Part shown: positions 8,686-16,998 of the stretch, one piece after another
Layout: each line of letters begins with the position of its first letter
Position numbering within the stretch: position 1 is the stretch's first letter
From: Bauldia sp963759235
Lineage (GTDB): Bacteria > Pseudomonadota > Alphaproteobacteria > Rhizobiales > Kaistiaceae
Reading direction: 5' to 3'
DNA: 64,000 nt
NCBI GenBank assembly: GCA_963759235.1
Contig: CAVWYO010000005.1
Span: forward strand, 1 to 64,000
Notes under the pieces: generated by a model
Told to the model about the DNA's origin: nothing
The model's input: only the letters and a program-made list of their open reading frames with translations
Database searches by the model: none
Program-made: the position numbers and the translations under genes

Positions 8686-9699
8686 GTGGCACCGACGATC
8701 AATTCCCACTCACATCTCTATTCGCAGTCGTACATGGACCTGCTGCGGTCACGCACCGCGCTCCCTCGCATCGACGAGCGCGACGGGGCTTCCTACTTCG
8801 TCATCTTTCCCGAGGAGGAACAGAATGGCGGGCGGCTGATGGAGGCGCCGATGTGGAGCCTCGAGGAAAAACTGGCGGCAATGGATCGCGGCGGCTTCGA
8901 CCGCTCGGTCGTCTCGCTGGGCAATCCATGGCTGGACCCGGTCGAGGGAGCGGAATCGATCGATTGGGCAAACCGCATCAATGCGGAGTTCGCCTCTTTT
9001 GAAGCGAGGACCGGCGGCAGGATCCACGGTCTCGGCGTCCTGCCGAACGCCCAACCGGAAGCCGCTGCCAGGATCGCAAGGGACGTTGCCGATAGCGATG
9101 GGCTGTACGGTATCATCACCGGCTGCAGGATCTGCGGGCTGGCATTCGACGCGCCCGAACTGGAACCGGTCTGGGCCGAGTTGTCACGAACCGGCCTGCC
9201 GGTTTTCGTCCATCCACACTATGCGGTGGCGATCGACCAACTCGGCGGTTTCGGCACCATATTGCCGCTCGGTATCGGCTTTCCCGTCGAGACATCGATT
9301 GCCGTGTCGCGGCTGATCCTCTCCGGCGTGCTCCAGCGCCACCCCGGCCTCAAGCTGCTCGTCGCGCATGGCGGCGGCGTTCTGCCCTATCTTGCGGCGC
9401 GGTTGGACGCCAGCTGGCGCGGCGACGACGAGGCGCAGAAGCGCCTTACCATCCCACCGAGCGAAGCGCTCTCAGCGCTTTGGCTCGATTCGGTCCTCTA
9501 TCACCGGCGCGCGCTGGACGCGGCCGCGGATCTTGTCGGAAAACACAGGCTGCTTTTCGGAACCGACCATCCATTCTTCAAGGATCGGCCCAAGGATATC
9601 TTCGCAACCGTCGCCGAGGCTTTCGCAGACGATCCGGAACTCTTGGATGCGGTCGCCGGCCAGAACGCCATTTCGTTCTTTGGCTTGCCGGTTCGCTGA
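8686..9699 (+). CDS. amidohydrolase-2 (ACMSD-like) family protein
   Basis: A 337-residue TIM-barrel metal enzyme of the aminocarboxymuconate-semialdehyde decarboxylase / amidohydrolase-2 group. Metal-site motifs are visible: N-S-H-S-H near residue 6-9, LPVFVHPHY in the middle, LLVAHGGGVLPYL later, and LLFGTDHPFF with the catalytic Asp near residue 295. Members decarboxylate or hydrolyse aromatic-ring-derived acids; the exact substrate cannot be read. It starts with GTG at 8686, with GGAG seven bases upstream. It follows the DUF899 gene by 55 bases on the same strand and may be co-transcribed. Confidence 0.82.
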   Translation: MAPTINSHSHLYSQSYMDLLRSRTALPRIDERDGASYFVIFPEEEQNGGRLMEAPMWSLEEKLAAMDRGGFDRSVVSLGNPWLDPVEGAESIDWANRINAEFASFEARTGGRIHGLGVLPNAQPEAAARIARDVADSDGLYGIITGCRICGLAFDAPELEPVWAELSRTGLPVFVHPHYAVAIDQLGGFGTILPLGIGFPVETSIAVSRLILSGVLQRHPGLKLLVAHGGGVLPYLAARLDASWRGDDEAQKRLTIPPSEALSALWLDSVLYHRRALDAAADLVGKHRLLFGTDHPFFKDRPKDIFATVAEAFADDPELLDAVAGQNAISFFGLPVR

Positions 9700-9713
9700 C
9701 GTCGCGTCCCGTC

Positions 9714-9762
9714 GCATGGGTGGAACCACCCATGCCGATTTTTTCGGGGTCTGGGTGGTTCC
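9714..9762 (+). terminator. overlapping inverted repeats behind the amidohydrolase gene
   Basis: Two hairpins share one strand. GCATGGGTGG (9714-9723) pairs with CCACCCATGC (9726-9735). GGAACCACCCA (9722-9732) pairs with TGGGTGGTTCC (9752-9762), the second enclosing a small CCGA-T5-TCGG hairpin. There is no T-tract after the stem, so factor-independent termination is doubtful. It may be a decoupling or attenuator-like structure between the amidohydrolase and flavoprotein genes. Confidence 0.4.
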
Positions 9763-9823
9763 CCCGAAGCGGCGAGCCCCCGTGCCGTCATAGCGTTCAC
9801 CCTTGAACACCAAGGAGGACGCC

Positions 9824-11086
9824 ATGACAGACAATCGTTCCTTTCAATCGTCGGCATTCGCAGCCCGCGACAACTACGTGGAGGAGGGCGGCGCGCTCAT
9901 GGATATTGTCGGCCGGACTGCCGTGACGGCCAACGGCGCGGCGGCTAGCGCCAAGATCGGGCGCGAGCCGAAGACGCAGACCGAGCGTTTCGACGCCATC
10001 GTCATCGGCGCCGGGCAGGCCGGCCTCTCCGCCGGCTACCATCTGGCACGGCGCGGGGTTTCGTTCGTCATCCTCGACGCCAACCCCCGCATCGGCGACC
10101 CGTGGCGGCACCGCTGGGACTCGCTTCGCCTGTTCACGCCGGCCCGCTTCGACGGCCTCGACGGCATGCGCTTTCCGGCGCCGCCGACATCCTTCCCGAC
10201 CAAGGACGAGATGGCCGACTATCTGGAAGCCTATGCGGCGCGCTTCGCGCTGCCGGTGCAAACCGGCGTCCGGGTCGATCGGCTGACCAAGCGCGGCGGC
10301 GTCTTTCACCTGACCGCCGGCGACCGGCGCTACGAGGCGAAGCAGGTGGTCGTCGCCATGTCCGGCTACCAGCGGCCGCGACTGCCAGACTTCGCCGGCG
10401 ACCTTGCGCCGGGCATCGTCCAGCTTCATTCGTTCGACTATCGGAGCCCGAGCCAGCTTGCCGACGGCGATGTGCTTCTGGTCGGCGCCGGCAACTCCGG
10501 TTCCGAGATCGCCCGCGAACTCGCCGGCAGCCGTCGCGTCTTCATGTCGGGGCGGGACACCGGCCACGTGCCGTTCCGGATCGAGGGCTTTGCCGGGCGC
10601 CACCTCCTGGTCCGCCTCGTCGTCCGCGGCGTGTTCCACCACGTTCTCACCACCAAGACGCCGCTCGGCCGCAAGATGCGTCCGCAGGTGCTGGCGCATG
10701 GCGGACCGCTGATCCGCGTCAAGCCGAAGGACCTGGCGGCTGCCGGCGTCGTTCGGCTGCCGCGGACCAAGGGTGTCCGCGACGGCGTCCCGGTGATGGA
10801 AGACGGCCAGGCCGTCGACGTTGCGAACGTCATCTGGTGCACCGGCTTCCATCCGGGGTTCGCGTGGATCGACCTGCCGATCTTCGACGACGATGGTGTG
10901 CTGCGGCACGAACGCGGCGTGGCGGCGGAGCCCGGCCTCTACTTCGTCGGCTATCCGTTTCTCTATGCGCTGTCGTCGACCATGATTCACGGCGTCGGCA
11001 GGGACGCGGACTACGTTGCCGCACGGGTGGCCGCCCACGCCGTCGCGCGGGCAAGGCCGGTGAACATCAGCAAATCGACCGGCTGA
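9824..11086 (+). CDS. FAD/NAD(P)-dependent monooxygenase-like flavoprotein
   Basis: A 420-residue class B flavin-dependent oxidoreductase (CzcO/FMO-like). IVIGAGQAGLSAGYHL near residues 59-74 is the FAD Rossmann loop, VLLVGAGNSGSEIAREL near 222-238 the NAD(P)H Rossmann loop, and VIWCTGFHP near 340 the conserved ATG-like segment of the family. Typical members oxygenate a heteroatom or ketone in small molecules. The N-terminal 55 residues are an extension before the first Rossmann fold. The start at 9824 has AAGGAGG shortly upstream (CACCAAGGAGGACGCC then ATG). It stands alone between two different functions. Confidence 0.83.
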   Translation: MTDNRSFQSSAFAARDNYVEEGGALMDIVGRTAVTANGAAASAKIGREPKTQTERFDAIVIGAGQAGLSAGYHLARRGVSFVILDANPRIGDPWRHRWDSLRLFTPARFDGLDGMRFPAPPTSFPTKDEMADYLEAYAARFALPVQTGVRVDRLTKRGGVFHLTAGDRRYEAKQVVVAMSGYQRPRLPDFAGDLAPGIVQLHSFDYRSPSQLADGDVLLVGAGNSGSEIARELAGSRRVFMSGRDTGHVPFRIEGFAGRHLLVRLVVRGVFHHVLTTKTPLGRKMRPQVLAHGGPLIRVKPKDLAAAGVVRLPRTKGVRDGVPVMEDGQAVDVANVIWCTGFHPGFAWIDLPIFDDDGVLRHERGVAAEPGLYFVGYPFLYALSSTMIHGVGRDADYVAARVAAHAVARARPVNISKSTG

Positions 11087-11121
11087 AACGAGTCCGTCCG
11101 GCCAGCCGGTCATCGATTTTT

Positions 11122-11140
11122 CCGCCAGAATCGGCGGTTT
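11122..11140 (+). terminator. weak hairpin after the flavoprotein gene
   Basis: CCGCC (11122-11126) and GGCGG (11133-11137) form a five-base-pair stem followed by TTT. It is positioned 35 bases after the flavoprotein stop. The T-run is too short for confidence. Confidence 0.3.
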
Positions 11141-11203
11141 CCGTGGGGCGTTCCGCACAAGGTGACGATCATGTACTTGGCCTTTCCAGTTCGGACCCCA
11201 CAT

Positions 11204-11257
11204 AACCCCGACCCGCCGCACAGGGCGGCGGGCCTGAAGCCGGCGGGGGCCGGGGTT
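11204..11257 (+). promoter_or_regulatory. structured, multi-arm leader before the ABC exporter genes
   Basis: An outer stem AACCCCG (11204-11210) / CGGGGTT (11251-11257) encloses a perfect eight-pair hairpin CCCGCCGC (11212-11219) / GCGGCGGG (11225-11232) and a small GGC/GCC arm. It ends three bases before the start codon at 11261, so folding would mask ribosome access. It does not match a riboswitch class I know. Confidence 0.35.
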
Positions 11258-11260
11258 TCC

Positions 11261-12190
11261 ATGCAGCCAATCATTTCCGTCTCGCACCTGTCGAAGACCT
11301 ATGCGTCCGGGTTCAAGGCGCTGTCGGACATCAATCTCGACATCCGCCAGGGCGAGATCTTTGCCCTGCTCGGGCCGAACGGGGCCGGCAAGACGACGCT
11401 GATCTCGATCATCTGCGGCATCGTCACCCCGAGCGAAGGCAAGGTGACCGCCGACGGGCACGACATCATCGCCGAATACCGCCGGACCCGGTCGAAGATC
11501 GGCCTCGTCCCGCAGGAATTGACCATCACGCCGTTCGAGACCGTGCTGGCGACAACCAGCTTCACCCGCGGGCTGTTCGGCAAGCCGAAGGATGCGGCCT
11601 ATATCGAGCGGCTCCTCAAGCAGCTTTCGCTATGGGACAAGAAGGACTCGAACGTCATCACGCTTTCCGGCGGCATGAAGCGCCGGGTGATGATCGCCAA
11701 GGCGCTGGCGCACGAACCGCAGATCCTCTTCCTCGACGAGCCGACCGCCGGCGTCGACGTCGAACTCAGGCGGGACATGTGGAACGTCGTTCGCGCGCTT
11801 CGCGAGTCCGGGGTCACCATCATCCTCACCACCCACTACATCGACGAGGCCGAGGAGATGGCGGACCGGGTCGGGGTCATCAACAAGGGCGAGATCATCC
11901 TGGTCGAGGAGAAGGCCGAGCTGATGCGCAAGCTGGGGAGGAAACAATTGACGCTGGAGCTGCAGAGCCCGCTCGACAAGATCCCCGAGAGCCTCTGCGC
12001 CTATCAGCTTCACCTTGCCGATGACGGCGCGCATCTCACCTACGACTACGACACCCAGGGCGAGCGGACCGGCATAACGGCGCTGCTCGGCGACCTCGGC
12101 GCGGCCGGCATCCGGTTTCGCGACCTCAGCACCACGCAAAGCTCGCTCGAGGAAATCTTCGTCAGCCTGGTGAGGGACGACGACCGATGA
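11261..12190 (+). CDS. ABC-2 type exporter, ATP-binding subunit (YadG-like)
   Basis: A 309-residue ATPase. LLGPNGAGKTTL (Walker A, near residue 40), a Q-loop (LVPQE), the signature LSGGMKRRVMIAKAL, Walker B ILFLDEPTAGVD and the switch TTHYIDEAEEMADR are all intact. The extra C-terminal domain resembles YadG/CcmA/DrrA-type exporters. The start at 11261 is chosen because the upstream in-frame sequence is proline-rich leader. Its stop overlaps the permease start (ATGA at 12187), so the two are translationally coupled. Exported substrate unknown. Confidence 0.92.
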   Translation: MQPIISVSHLSKTYASGFKALSDINLDIRQGEIFALLGPNGAGKTTLISIICGIVTPSEGKVTADGHDIIAEYRRTRSKIGLVPQELTITPFETVLATTSFTRGLFGKPKDAAYIERLLKQLSLWDKKDSNVITLSGGMKRRVMIAKALAHEPQILFLDEPTAGVDVELRRDMWNVVRALRESGVTIILTTHYIDEAEEMADRVGVINKGEIILVEEKAELMRKLGRKQLTLELQSPLDKIPESLCAYQLHLADDGAHLTYDYDTQGERTGITALLGDLGAAGIRFRDLSTTQSSLEEIFVSLVRDDDR

Positions 12191-12948
12191 ATCTCCGCGG
12201 CATCTGGACGATCTACTATTTCGAGATGGCGCGCACCGCGCGCACGCTCCTGCAGAGCATCGCCTCTCCGGTGATCTCGACCTCGCTCTATTTCGTCGTG
12301 TTCGGCGGGGCGATCGGCTCGCGCATCCCGCAGATCGACGGGGTGAGCTACGGCGCCTTCATCGTGCCGGGGCTGATCATGCTGATGCTCCTGATGCAGA
12401 GCACCTCCAACGCCTCGTTCGGCATCTACTTCCCCAAATTCATGGGGACCATCTACGAGATCCTGTCGGCGCCGATCTCCTATATCGAGGTGGTCATCGG
12501 CTTCGTCGGGGCGGCGGCGACCAAGTCGATCATCCTCGGCCTGATCATCCTGGCGACCGCCTCGCTGTTCGTGCCGATCCAGATCCAGCATCCGTTCTTC
12601 ATGGCGCTGTTCCTGGTGCTGACGGCGGTATCCTTCAGCCTGCTTGGCTTCATCCTCGGCATCTGGGCCGACGGATTTGAGAAACTGCAGATCGTGCCGC
12701 TCCTCATCATCACGCCGCTGACCTTCCTCGGGGGCAGCTTCTACTCGATCTCGATGCTGCCGCCGTTCTGGCAGAAGGCGACGCTGTTCAACCCGGTCGT
12801 CTATCTGATCAGCGGCTTCCGCTGGAGCTTCTACGGGGTCGCCGACCTGGCGGTCGGCATCAGCCTGGCGGCGACGGCGCTCTTCCTCGCCATCTGCCTC
12901 GCCATCGTCTGGTGGATCTTCAGGACCGGCTACCGGCTGAAGACCTGA
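12187..12948 (+). CDS. ABC-2 type exporter, permease subunit (YadH-like)
   Basis: A 253-residue inner-membrane protein with about six hydrophobic segments and the ABC-2 permease landmark FIVPGLIMLMLLMQSTSNASF, followed by PISYIEVVIGFVGAAATKS and LTFLGGSFYSISMLPPFWQ, matching YadH/NodJ-type permeases. It starts inside the last codons of the ATPase gene (ATGA overlap), so both subunits should be made in fixed proportion. With the ATPase it would form a homodimer-plus-homodimer exporter of a lipid, polysaccharide or drug; the substrate cannot be inferred. Confidence 0.9.
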   Translation: MNLRGIWTIYYFEMARTARTLLQSIASPVISTSLYFVVFGGAIGSRIPQIDGVSYGAFIVPGLIMLMLLMQSTSNASFGIYFPKFMGTIYEILSAPISYIEVVIGFVGAAATKSIILGLIILATASLFVPIQIQHPFFMALFLVLTAVSFSLLGFILGIWADGFEKLQIVPLLIITPLTFLGGSFYSISMLPPFWQKATLFNPVVYLISGFRWSFYGVADLAVGISLAATALFLAICLAIVWWIFRTGYRLKT

Positions 12949-12966
12949 GCTGGCCCTGTTTCCGCT

Positions 12967-14604
12967 TCACTCCCGGACGAAGGTGCCGAGCCCGGTCGTG
13001 TCGTAATAGTCCAGCACGACCTTCGATGCCTTGCCGTCGTCGCCGACGGTGAAGATCGCCCCGGCGAGGCCGTTGGCGTTCTCGCCGATGGTCTCAAAGC
13101 TGAAGGTGTCGCCGTCGAAGTGGGTGAGGGCGAAGGTGGTCGGCGCCGACTGCGGGCCCATGGTCATCGACAGGGCGTCGCCGGACGCAGCGACGACCAG
13201 CGGGCCGTAATAGCCGTTGCCGTAGCTCCCGGCATAGGCGGTGAGGTCGCGGGCGGGTGCCGGGCTGGCCGGCAGCTTGGTGTAGTCCACCGCCGGCGCG
13301 TCGGCGGCCAGCATCTGCGCGAAGAACGGGCCCATGAAGCCGACCCAGTCGACGGTCTGCTCGCCGTTCGTCGCGACGTCGAGGAAGGCGGCGCCGACCG
13401 CTTCGGCGACGCCGATCGGCTGCCCGTTGGTCAGCACAACGAGGCCGAGGTCCTCGCCCGGCATAAAGGTGATGAACGTCGCGGCGCCGAGGTTGAACGC
13501 GCCCGAATGGCCGATGCGGACGCGGCCCTCGTCGTCGTAGCTGACGTTCCAGCCGAACCCGTAGAACGACGTCCGGTCGGCGGGCGAGTGCGGCGAGCCG
13601 GGGATCACCTCGGGGACATGGGGGGCGGCGAGCGCGTCGGCGTCGACGATCTTCTTGCCGTCGAGCGTGCCGTTACCGAGCTGGAGGCGCAGGAAGCGCA
13701 GCATGTCGTTGAGCGAGGCGCTGGCGCCGCCGGCCGGTGCCTCGGCGTCCGGGTCACGATCGTAGAGCGCGGCCCAGGTGCCGTCCGGCAGGCGCTGGTG
13801 GATGTGCGCCCGGTCCTCGTCGGCGAGATAGTGCGCATGACGATAGCTGGCGGTGGTCATGCCGGCTGGTTTGAACAGCACTTCGTCGGCGAGGTCTTCC
13901 CAGCTCTTGCCGGCCGCCACCGCGGCGGCGATGCCGCCGGCCGTGTAGCCGAAATTGCTGTAGTGGTAGGTCGAGCGGAAGGGGTCGAGCGGCTGCTGGT
14001 CGATGTGGGACAGGACGTAATCGCGGTCGAAGCCGAGGTCCTCTAGGAGGTCGCCGGCGCCGGTGTGGAGGCCGCTCCGATGCGACATGAGGTCGGCGAT
14101 CGTGGCGTGCTCGGTGACGTAGGGATCGTTCAAGGCGAAGGCGGGATTGTGCATCTTCGCCGGATCGTCCCACTTGACGACGCCGTCGCCGACCAGCTTG
14201 GCGACGATGGTCGAGGCGATCGGCTTCGACACCGAGGCGAGCAGGAACAGCGTGTCCGGATCGATGGCGCCCGGCTTGCCGACTTCGCGGACGCCGAAGC
14301 CCTTGGCGTAGATCACCTTGTCCTTGTAGACGATGCCGACCGCGAGACCGGGCAGGCCGGTCCGCTTCATCGCGTCCGCGACGATGCCGTCGAGCTCGGA
14401 AACCGCCTTGTCGATGGCGGCCTGGGTAAAGAGCGGCGGGACCGGCGTGACGGGCGCCTTGAGGAGCGGCTTCGCGGCGTCTTCGGCGCCGGCCGGGGCG
14501 GCCGACAGGCCGAAGGCGAGGCCGAGCCCCCACAAAACGGCGAAGGCGATCCGGCGGGCTGCATGGCGTGCAGAACCGCGGTTCGGTGTGGCAAGAACCG
14601 GCAT
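12967..14604 (-). CDS. secreted serine hydrolase, beta-lactamase class C / penicillin-binding-like
   Basis: A 545-residue exported hydrolase. The first 40 residues are a signal peptide (FAVLWGLGLAFGLSAAPAGA). The class C active site is complete: S124-x-x-K127 in LLASVSKPIAS, Y215-S-N217 in YHYSNFGYTAGG, and HSG in RIGHSGAFNLGA near residue 366. A C-terminal domain of roughly 120 residues (from about 420) follows, as in the CubicO/esterase-like branch. It probably acts on esters, D-amino peptides or beta-lactams in the periplasm. The start at 14604 has GGAGA nine bases upstream. It is convergent with the ABC exporter, only 18 bases apart. Confidence 0.88.
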   Translation of the reverse strand: MPVLATPNRGSARHAARRIAFAVLWGLGLAFGLSAAPAGAEDAAKPLLKAPVTPVPPLFTQAAIDKAVSELDGIVADAMKRTGLPGLAVGIVYKDKVIYAKGFGVREVGKPGAIDPDTLFLLASVSKPIASTIVAKLVGDGVVKWDDPAKMHNPAFALNDPYVTEHATIADLMSHRSGLHTGAGDLLEDLGFDRDYVLSHIDQQPLDPFRSTYHYSNFGYTAGGIAAAVAAGKSWEDLADEVLFKPAGMTTASYRHAHYLADEDRAHIHQRLPDGTWAALYDRDPDAEAPAGGASASLNDMLRFLRLQLGNGTLDGKKIVDADALAAPHVPEVIPGSPHSPADRTSFYGFGWNVSYDDEGRVRIGHSGAFNLGAATFITFMPGEDLGLVVLTNGQPIGVAEAVGAAFLDVATNGEQTVDWVGFMGPFFAQMLAADAPAVDYTKLPASPAPARDLTAYAGSYGNGYYGPLVVAASGDALSMTMGPQSAPTTFALTHFDGDTFSFETIGENANGLAGAIFTVGDDGKASKVVLDYYDTTGLGTFVRE

Positions 14605-14706
14605 GGTGAATCTTCTCCGGGTTTTTGGGGCTCGTCCGTATGGGAGATGGCGAGACTATGCGGCTTCGTGGCCGGCGAGAAGCATGAAAAGCGGGGCTGG
14701 TAACCC

Positions 14707-14745
14707 TGGCGATGCTGCGGTTGGGGCTGTCGGCGAGGTGGTCGA
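14707..14745 (-). pseudogene. short remnant resembling the epimerase gene C-terminal region
   Basis: On the minus strand this reads DHLADSPNRSIAR, closely matching DHIAHSPNCSIAK inside the intact epimerase at 15970-16932. At base level 14711-14743 and 16078-16110 agree in about 30 of 33 positions. Similarity stops abruptly on both sides. It lies just downstream of the Gfo/Idh gene. Confidence 0.4.
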
Positions 14746-14804
14746 AAGACGATCGAAGCCGCCGATACCGGGCGGACCCGGTGCTCGCTCGGTGCGTCTC
14801 GCCG

Positions 14805-15851
14805 CTAGGACACGGTCGCGTCCCCGTGCTCGCGATCCGAGACCTGGGCCATATCCAGCACTTTTTGAATGTCGGCCGCGCGGCGGAAAGACGGCTCCTG
14901 CGTCTTGCCGGCACGGACCGCGCCGACGAAGCGCTGGTAGTTGGTCTGCACGGGATCGAAGGTGACGTCCCGCCAGTTGGCAATGTCGAGATCCGCGCCC
15001 ATGCACGCGCGCAGACTTGACCTGCCGGTGTCGTAGATCATCTCGATCGAGCCCTTCTCGCCATACACACGCAGCCGCAGCTGATCGAACTGGCCGGCCG
15101 CCGTTCGACTTGCCTGAATGGTCCCGATCGCGCCATTGGTGAAGTCGACGTTCATGGTGAAGCAGTCATTGGCGTCGAGATCATACTCGCCGATCCTGTT
15201 GTCCGGTGCCTTGTCGAAGGTCTTGAGGCGGGCGAAAACGTGGCTCACGTCGAGGCCGCAGCCGTAGGACGCAAAATCAACGATGTGGATGCCGATGTCA
15301 CCCAGAGCGCCGTTGGACCCGTGCTTTCTGGACAGGCGCCAGAGCCACTTGCTCTCGGTCTTCCAGTCGCCCCAAGCCTTGCCGACCAGCCAGCTCTGGA
15401 GGTGCGAAGCCTCCACATGCCTGACCGCGCCGATGTCGCCGGCGAGCACCATCTGGCGACCCTTCTGCAGCGCCGGAGAATTGCGATAAGTGAAGTTGAC
15501 CATGCCGACCAGGCCGGATTTTTCGATCGCCTCGGTCATTTCCATCGCTTTCCCGGCGTCGGTGGCCAGCGGCTTTTCACAGAACACGTGCTTGCCGGCG
15601 GCGATTGCCAGCATGGTGGTTGGATGGTGAACGCGATCGGGGGTGACGTTGGCAACCGCCTCGAATTCACCCCAGGCGAGGGCATCCTCCAGGGTCGAGA
15701 ATTGCCTATCGACCTTGTGCTCGGCACAGAAGGACGCCAGACGTTCGGGCACTATGTCGACGCCACCCACGACACTCACGCCATCGATAGCGGAGAAGTT
15801 CTTGGCATGCTGGTTGGCCATGCCGCCGGTGCCGAGGATAAGTACCCGCAT
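14805..15851 (-). CDS. Gfo/Idh/MocA family NAD(P)-dependent oxidoreductase
   Basis: A 348-residue sugar or cyclitol dehydrogenase-type protein. The N-terminal Rossmann loop is VLILGTGGMANQHAKNF, the family-typical EKPL motif occurs in HVFCEKPLATD near residue 95, and the C-terminal half has the alpha/beta dimer domain with a GDIGIHIVDFASYGCG stretch holding the catalytic-region His. The substrate is not predictable. It follows the epimerase gene on the same strand with a gap of about 120 bases, suggesting a joint role in sugar metabolism. Confidence 0.88.
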   Translation of the reverse strand: MRVLILGTGGMANQHAKNFSAIDGVSVVGGVDIVPERLASFCAEHKVDRQFSTLEDALAWGEFEAVANVTPDRVHHPTTMLAIAAGKHVFCEKPLATDAGKAMEMTEAIEKSGLVGMVNFTYRNSPALQKGRQMVLAGDIGAVRHVEASHLQSWLVGKAWGDWKTESKWLWRLSRKHGSNGALGDIGIHIVDFASYGCGLDVSHVFARLKTFDKAPDNRIGEYDLDANDCFTMNVDFTNGAIGTIQASRTAAGQFDQLRLRVYGEKGSIEMIYDTGRSSLRACMGADLDIANWRDVTFDPVQTNYQRFVGAVRAGKTQEPSFRRAADIQKVLDMAQVSDREHGDATVS

Positions 15852-15969
15852 TTGATGTCAACCCGGACGACCGGCTTCCTTGGTCTGATATTGCCCCGAC
15901 GGGCGGACGACGACAAGATCGGGCCCCGTCACGGCGCGGACGGGTCGGGTCGGTGAGAAGCCAGGATCG

Positions 15970-16932
15970 CTACGGGGTTTTCACGATCCCGTTGTCGACC
16001 AGCCAGGCGACCGACTCGAACACCGCCTCGAAGGAGGTGTAACGGGGGCGGAAGTCGAGGAGCCGCGCGGCCTTGGCGATGCTGCAGTTGGGGCTGTGGG
16101 CGATGTGGTCCCAGGTCTGCTCCGCCTCGAGCTCGCTGTGAGCGGCCTTCCAGTCCTCCCACGGCAGGTAGCGGGCGTCGAGGTCCTTGCCGAACCAGGC
16201 GGCGGTCGCCTCGGCATAGCCGCGCAGCGTCACCGCCGCCGGCGAGACGCAATGAAACGCCTCGCCGACCGACGTGCTCCACCGCGCGATCGCCGCCATG
16301 AACATCGCCGCCACGTCGTCGGCATGGACGTGGTGGACGGTCTCCAGGCCGAGATTGGGGAGGAGCACCTCGCCGCCTTGCGCCAGGCGGTCGAAGACCC
16401 CGGTGGTGAAGTGGCCTTCCGGGTTGAGCGGCGCCCAGCCGGGTCCGACGATATGGCCGGGGTGGACGATGGTCGCCGGGAAGCCGCTCCGCTGCGCCTC
16501 GCCCATCAAATACGCCTCGATGGTGGCCTTCTGGATGCCGTAGTCGCCGAAGGGGCGGCGCGGCGCCGTCTCGGCGGTCGGCACCGTCACGCTCGGCCCG
16601 TGAACCCAGATCGTGCCGGTATGGAGGAAGTGGCGGACGGTTCCGCGCAGGGCTTCGACCAGATGCGCGGCGCTCGCCGGGGTGAAGCAGATCATGTCGA
16701 TGACAATGTCGGCCTTCAGGTCGCGGATGCGGCCGCCGAAGGTGCCGGCCTTCTCCTCGGCATTACGGTCGAGCGCGACGGTTTCGACGGAGTCCCACGC
16801 GGCGTGGGGATGGTATGGCTTCCGCTCGCCGCGGCTGACATTGACCACCTCGAAGCCGGCTCCAACCAGCCGGGGTACAAGGTAGCTGCCGACATGGCCG
16901 CTGCCGCCGATCACAACCGCGCGAGAAGGCAT
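15970..16932 (-). CDS. NAD-dependent epimerase/dehydratase family protein
   Basis: A 320-residue extended short-chain dehydrogenase. It has AVVIGGSGHVGSYLVPRLV at the N-terminus (G-x-x-G-x-x-G NAD-binding loop), and GDYGIQKATIEAYL around residue 130 provides the Y-x-x-x-K pair (Y-G-I-Q-K). Such proteins interconvert or dehydrate nucleotide-activated or free sugars. The start at 16932 is set by GGAGAG about nine bases upstream; a Met five codons earlier is less likely. It is probably transcribed together with the downstream Gfo/Idh gene. Confidence 0.86.
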   Translation of the reverse strand: MPSRAVVIGGSGHVGSYLVPRLVGAGFEVVNVSRGERKPYHPHAAWDSVETVALDRNAEEKAGTFGGRIRDLKADIVIDMICFTPASAAHLVEALRGTVRHFLHTGTIWVHGPSVTVPTAETAPRRPFGDYGIQKATIEAYLMGEAQRSGFPATIVHPGHIVGPGWAPLNPEGHFTTGVFDRLAQGGEVLLPNLGLETVHHVHADDVAAMFMAAIARWSTSVGEAFHCVSPAAVTLRGYAEATAAWFGKDLDARYLPWEDWKAAHSELEAEQTWDHIAHSPNCSIAKAARLLDFRPRYTSFEAVFESVAWLVDNGIVKTP

Positions 16933-16998
16933 GGCAGGTCTCTCCACCCGTTCAGACGGGACCTTTAGCAGGCTGGCGCGAACTGGTCTCCCCGTCGC

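Noticed and set aside
9797..11461. 554-codon open frame on the minus strand
   Set aside because: Exactly overlaps the flavoprotein and the start of the ABC ATPase in antisense; no domain and no ribosome-binding site.
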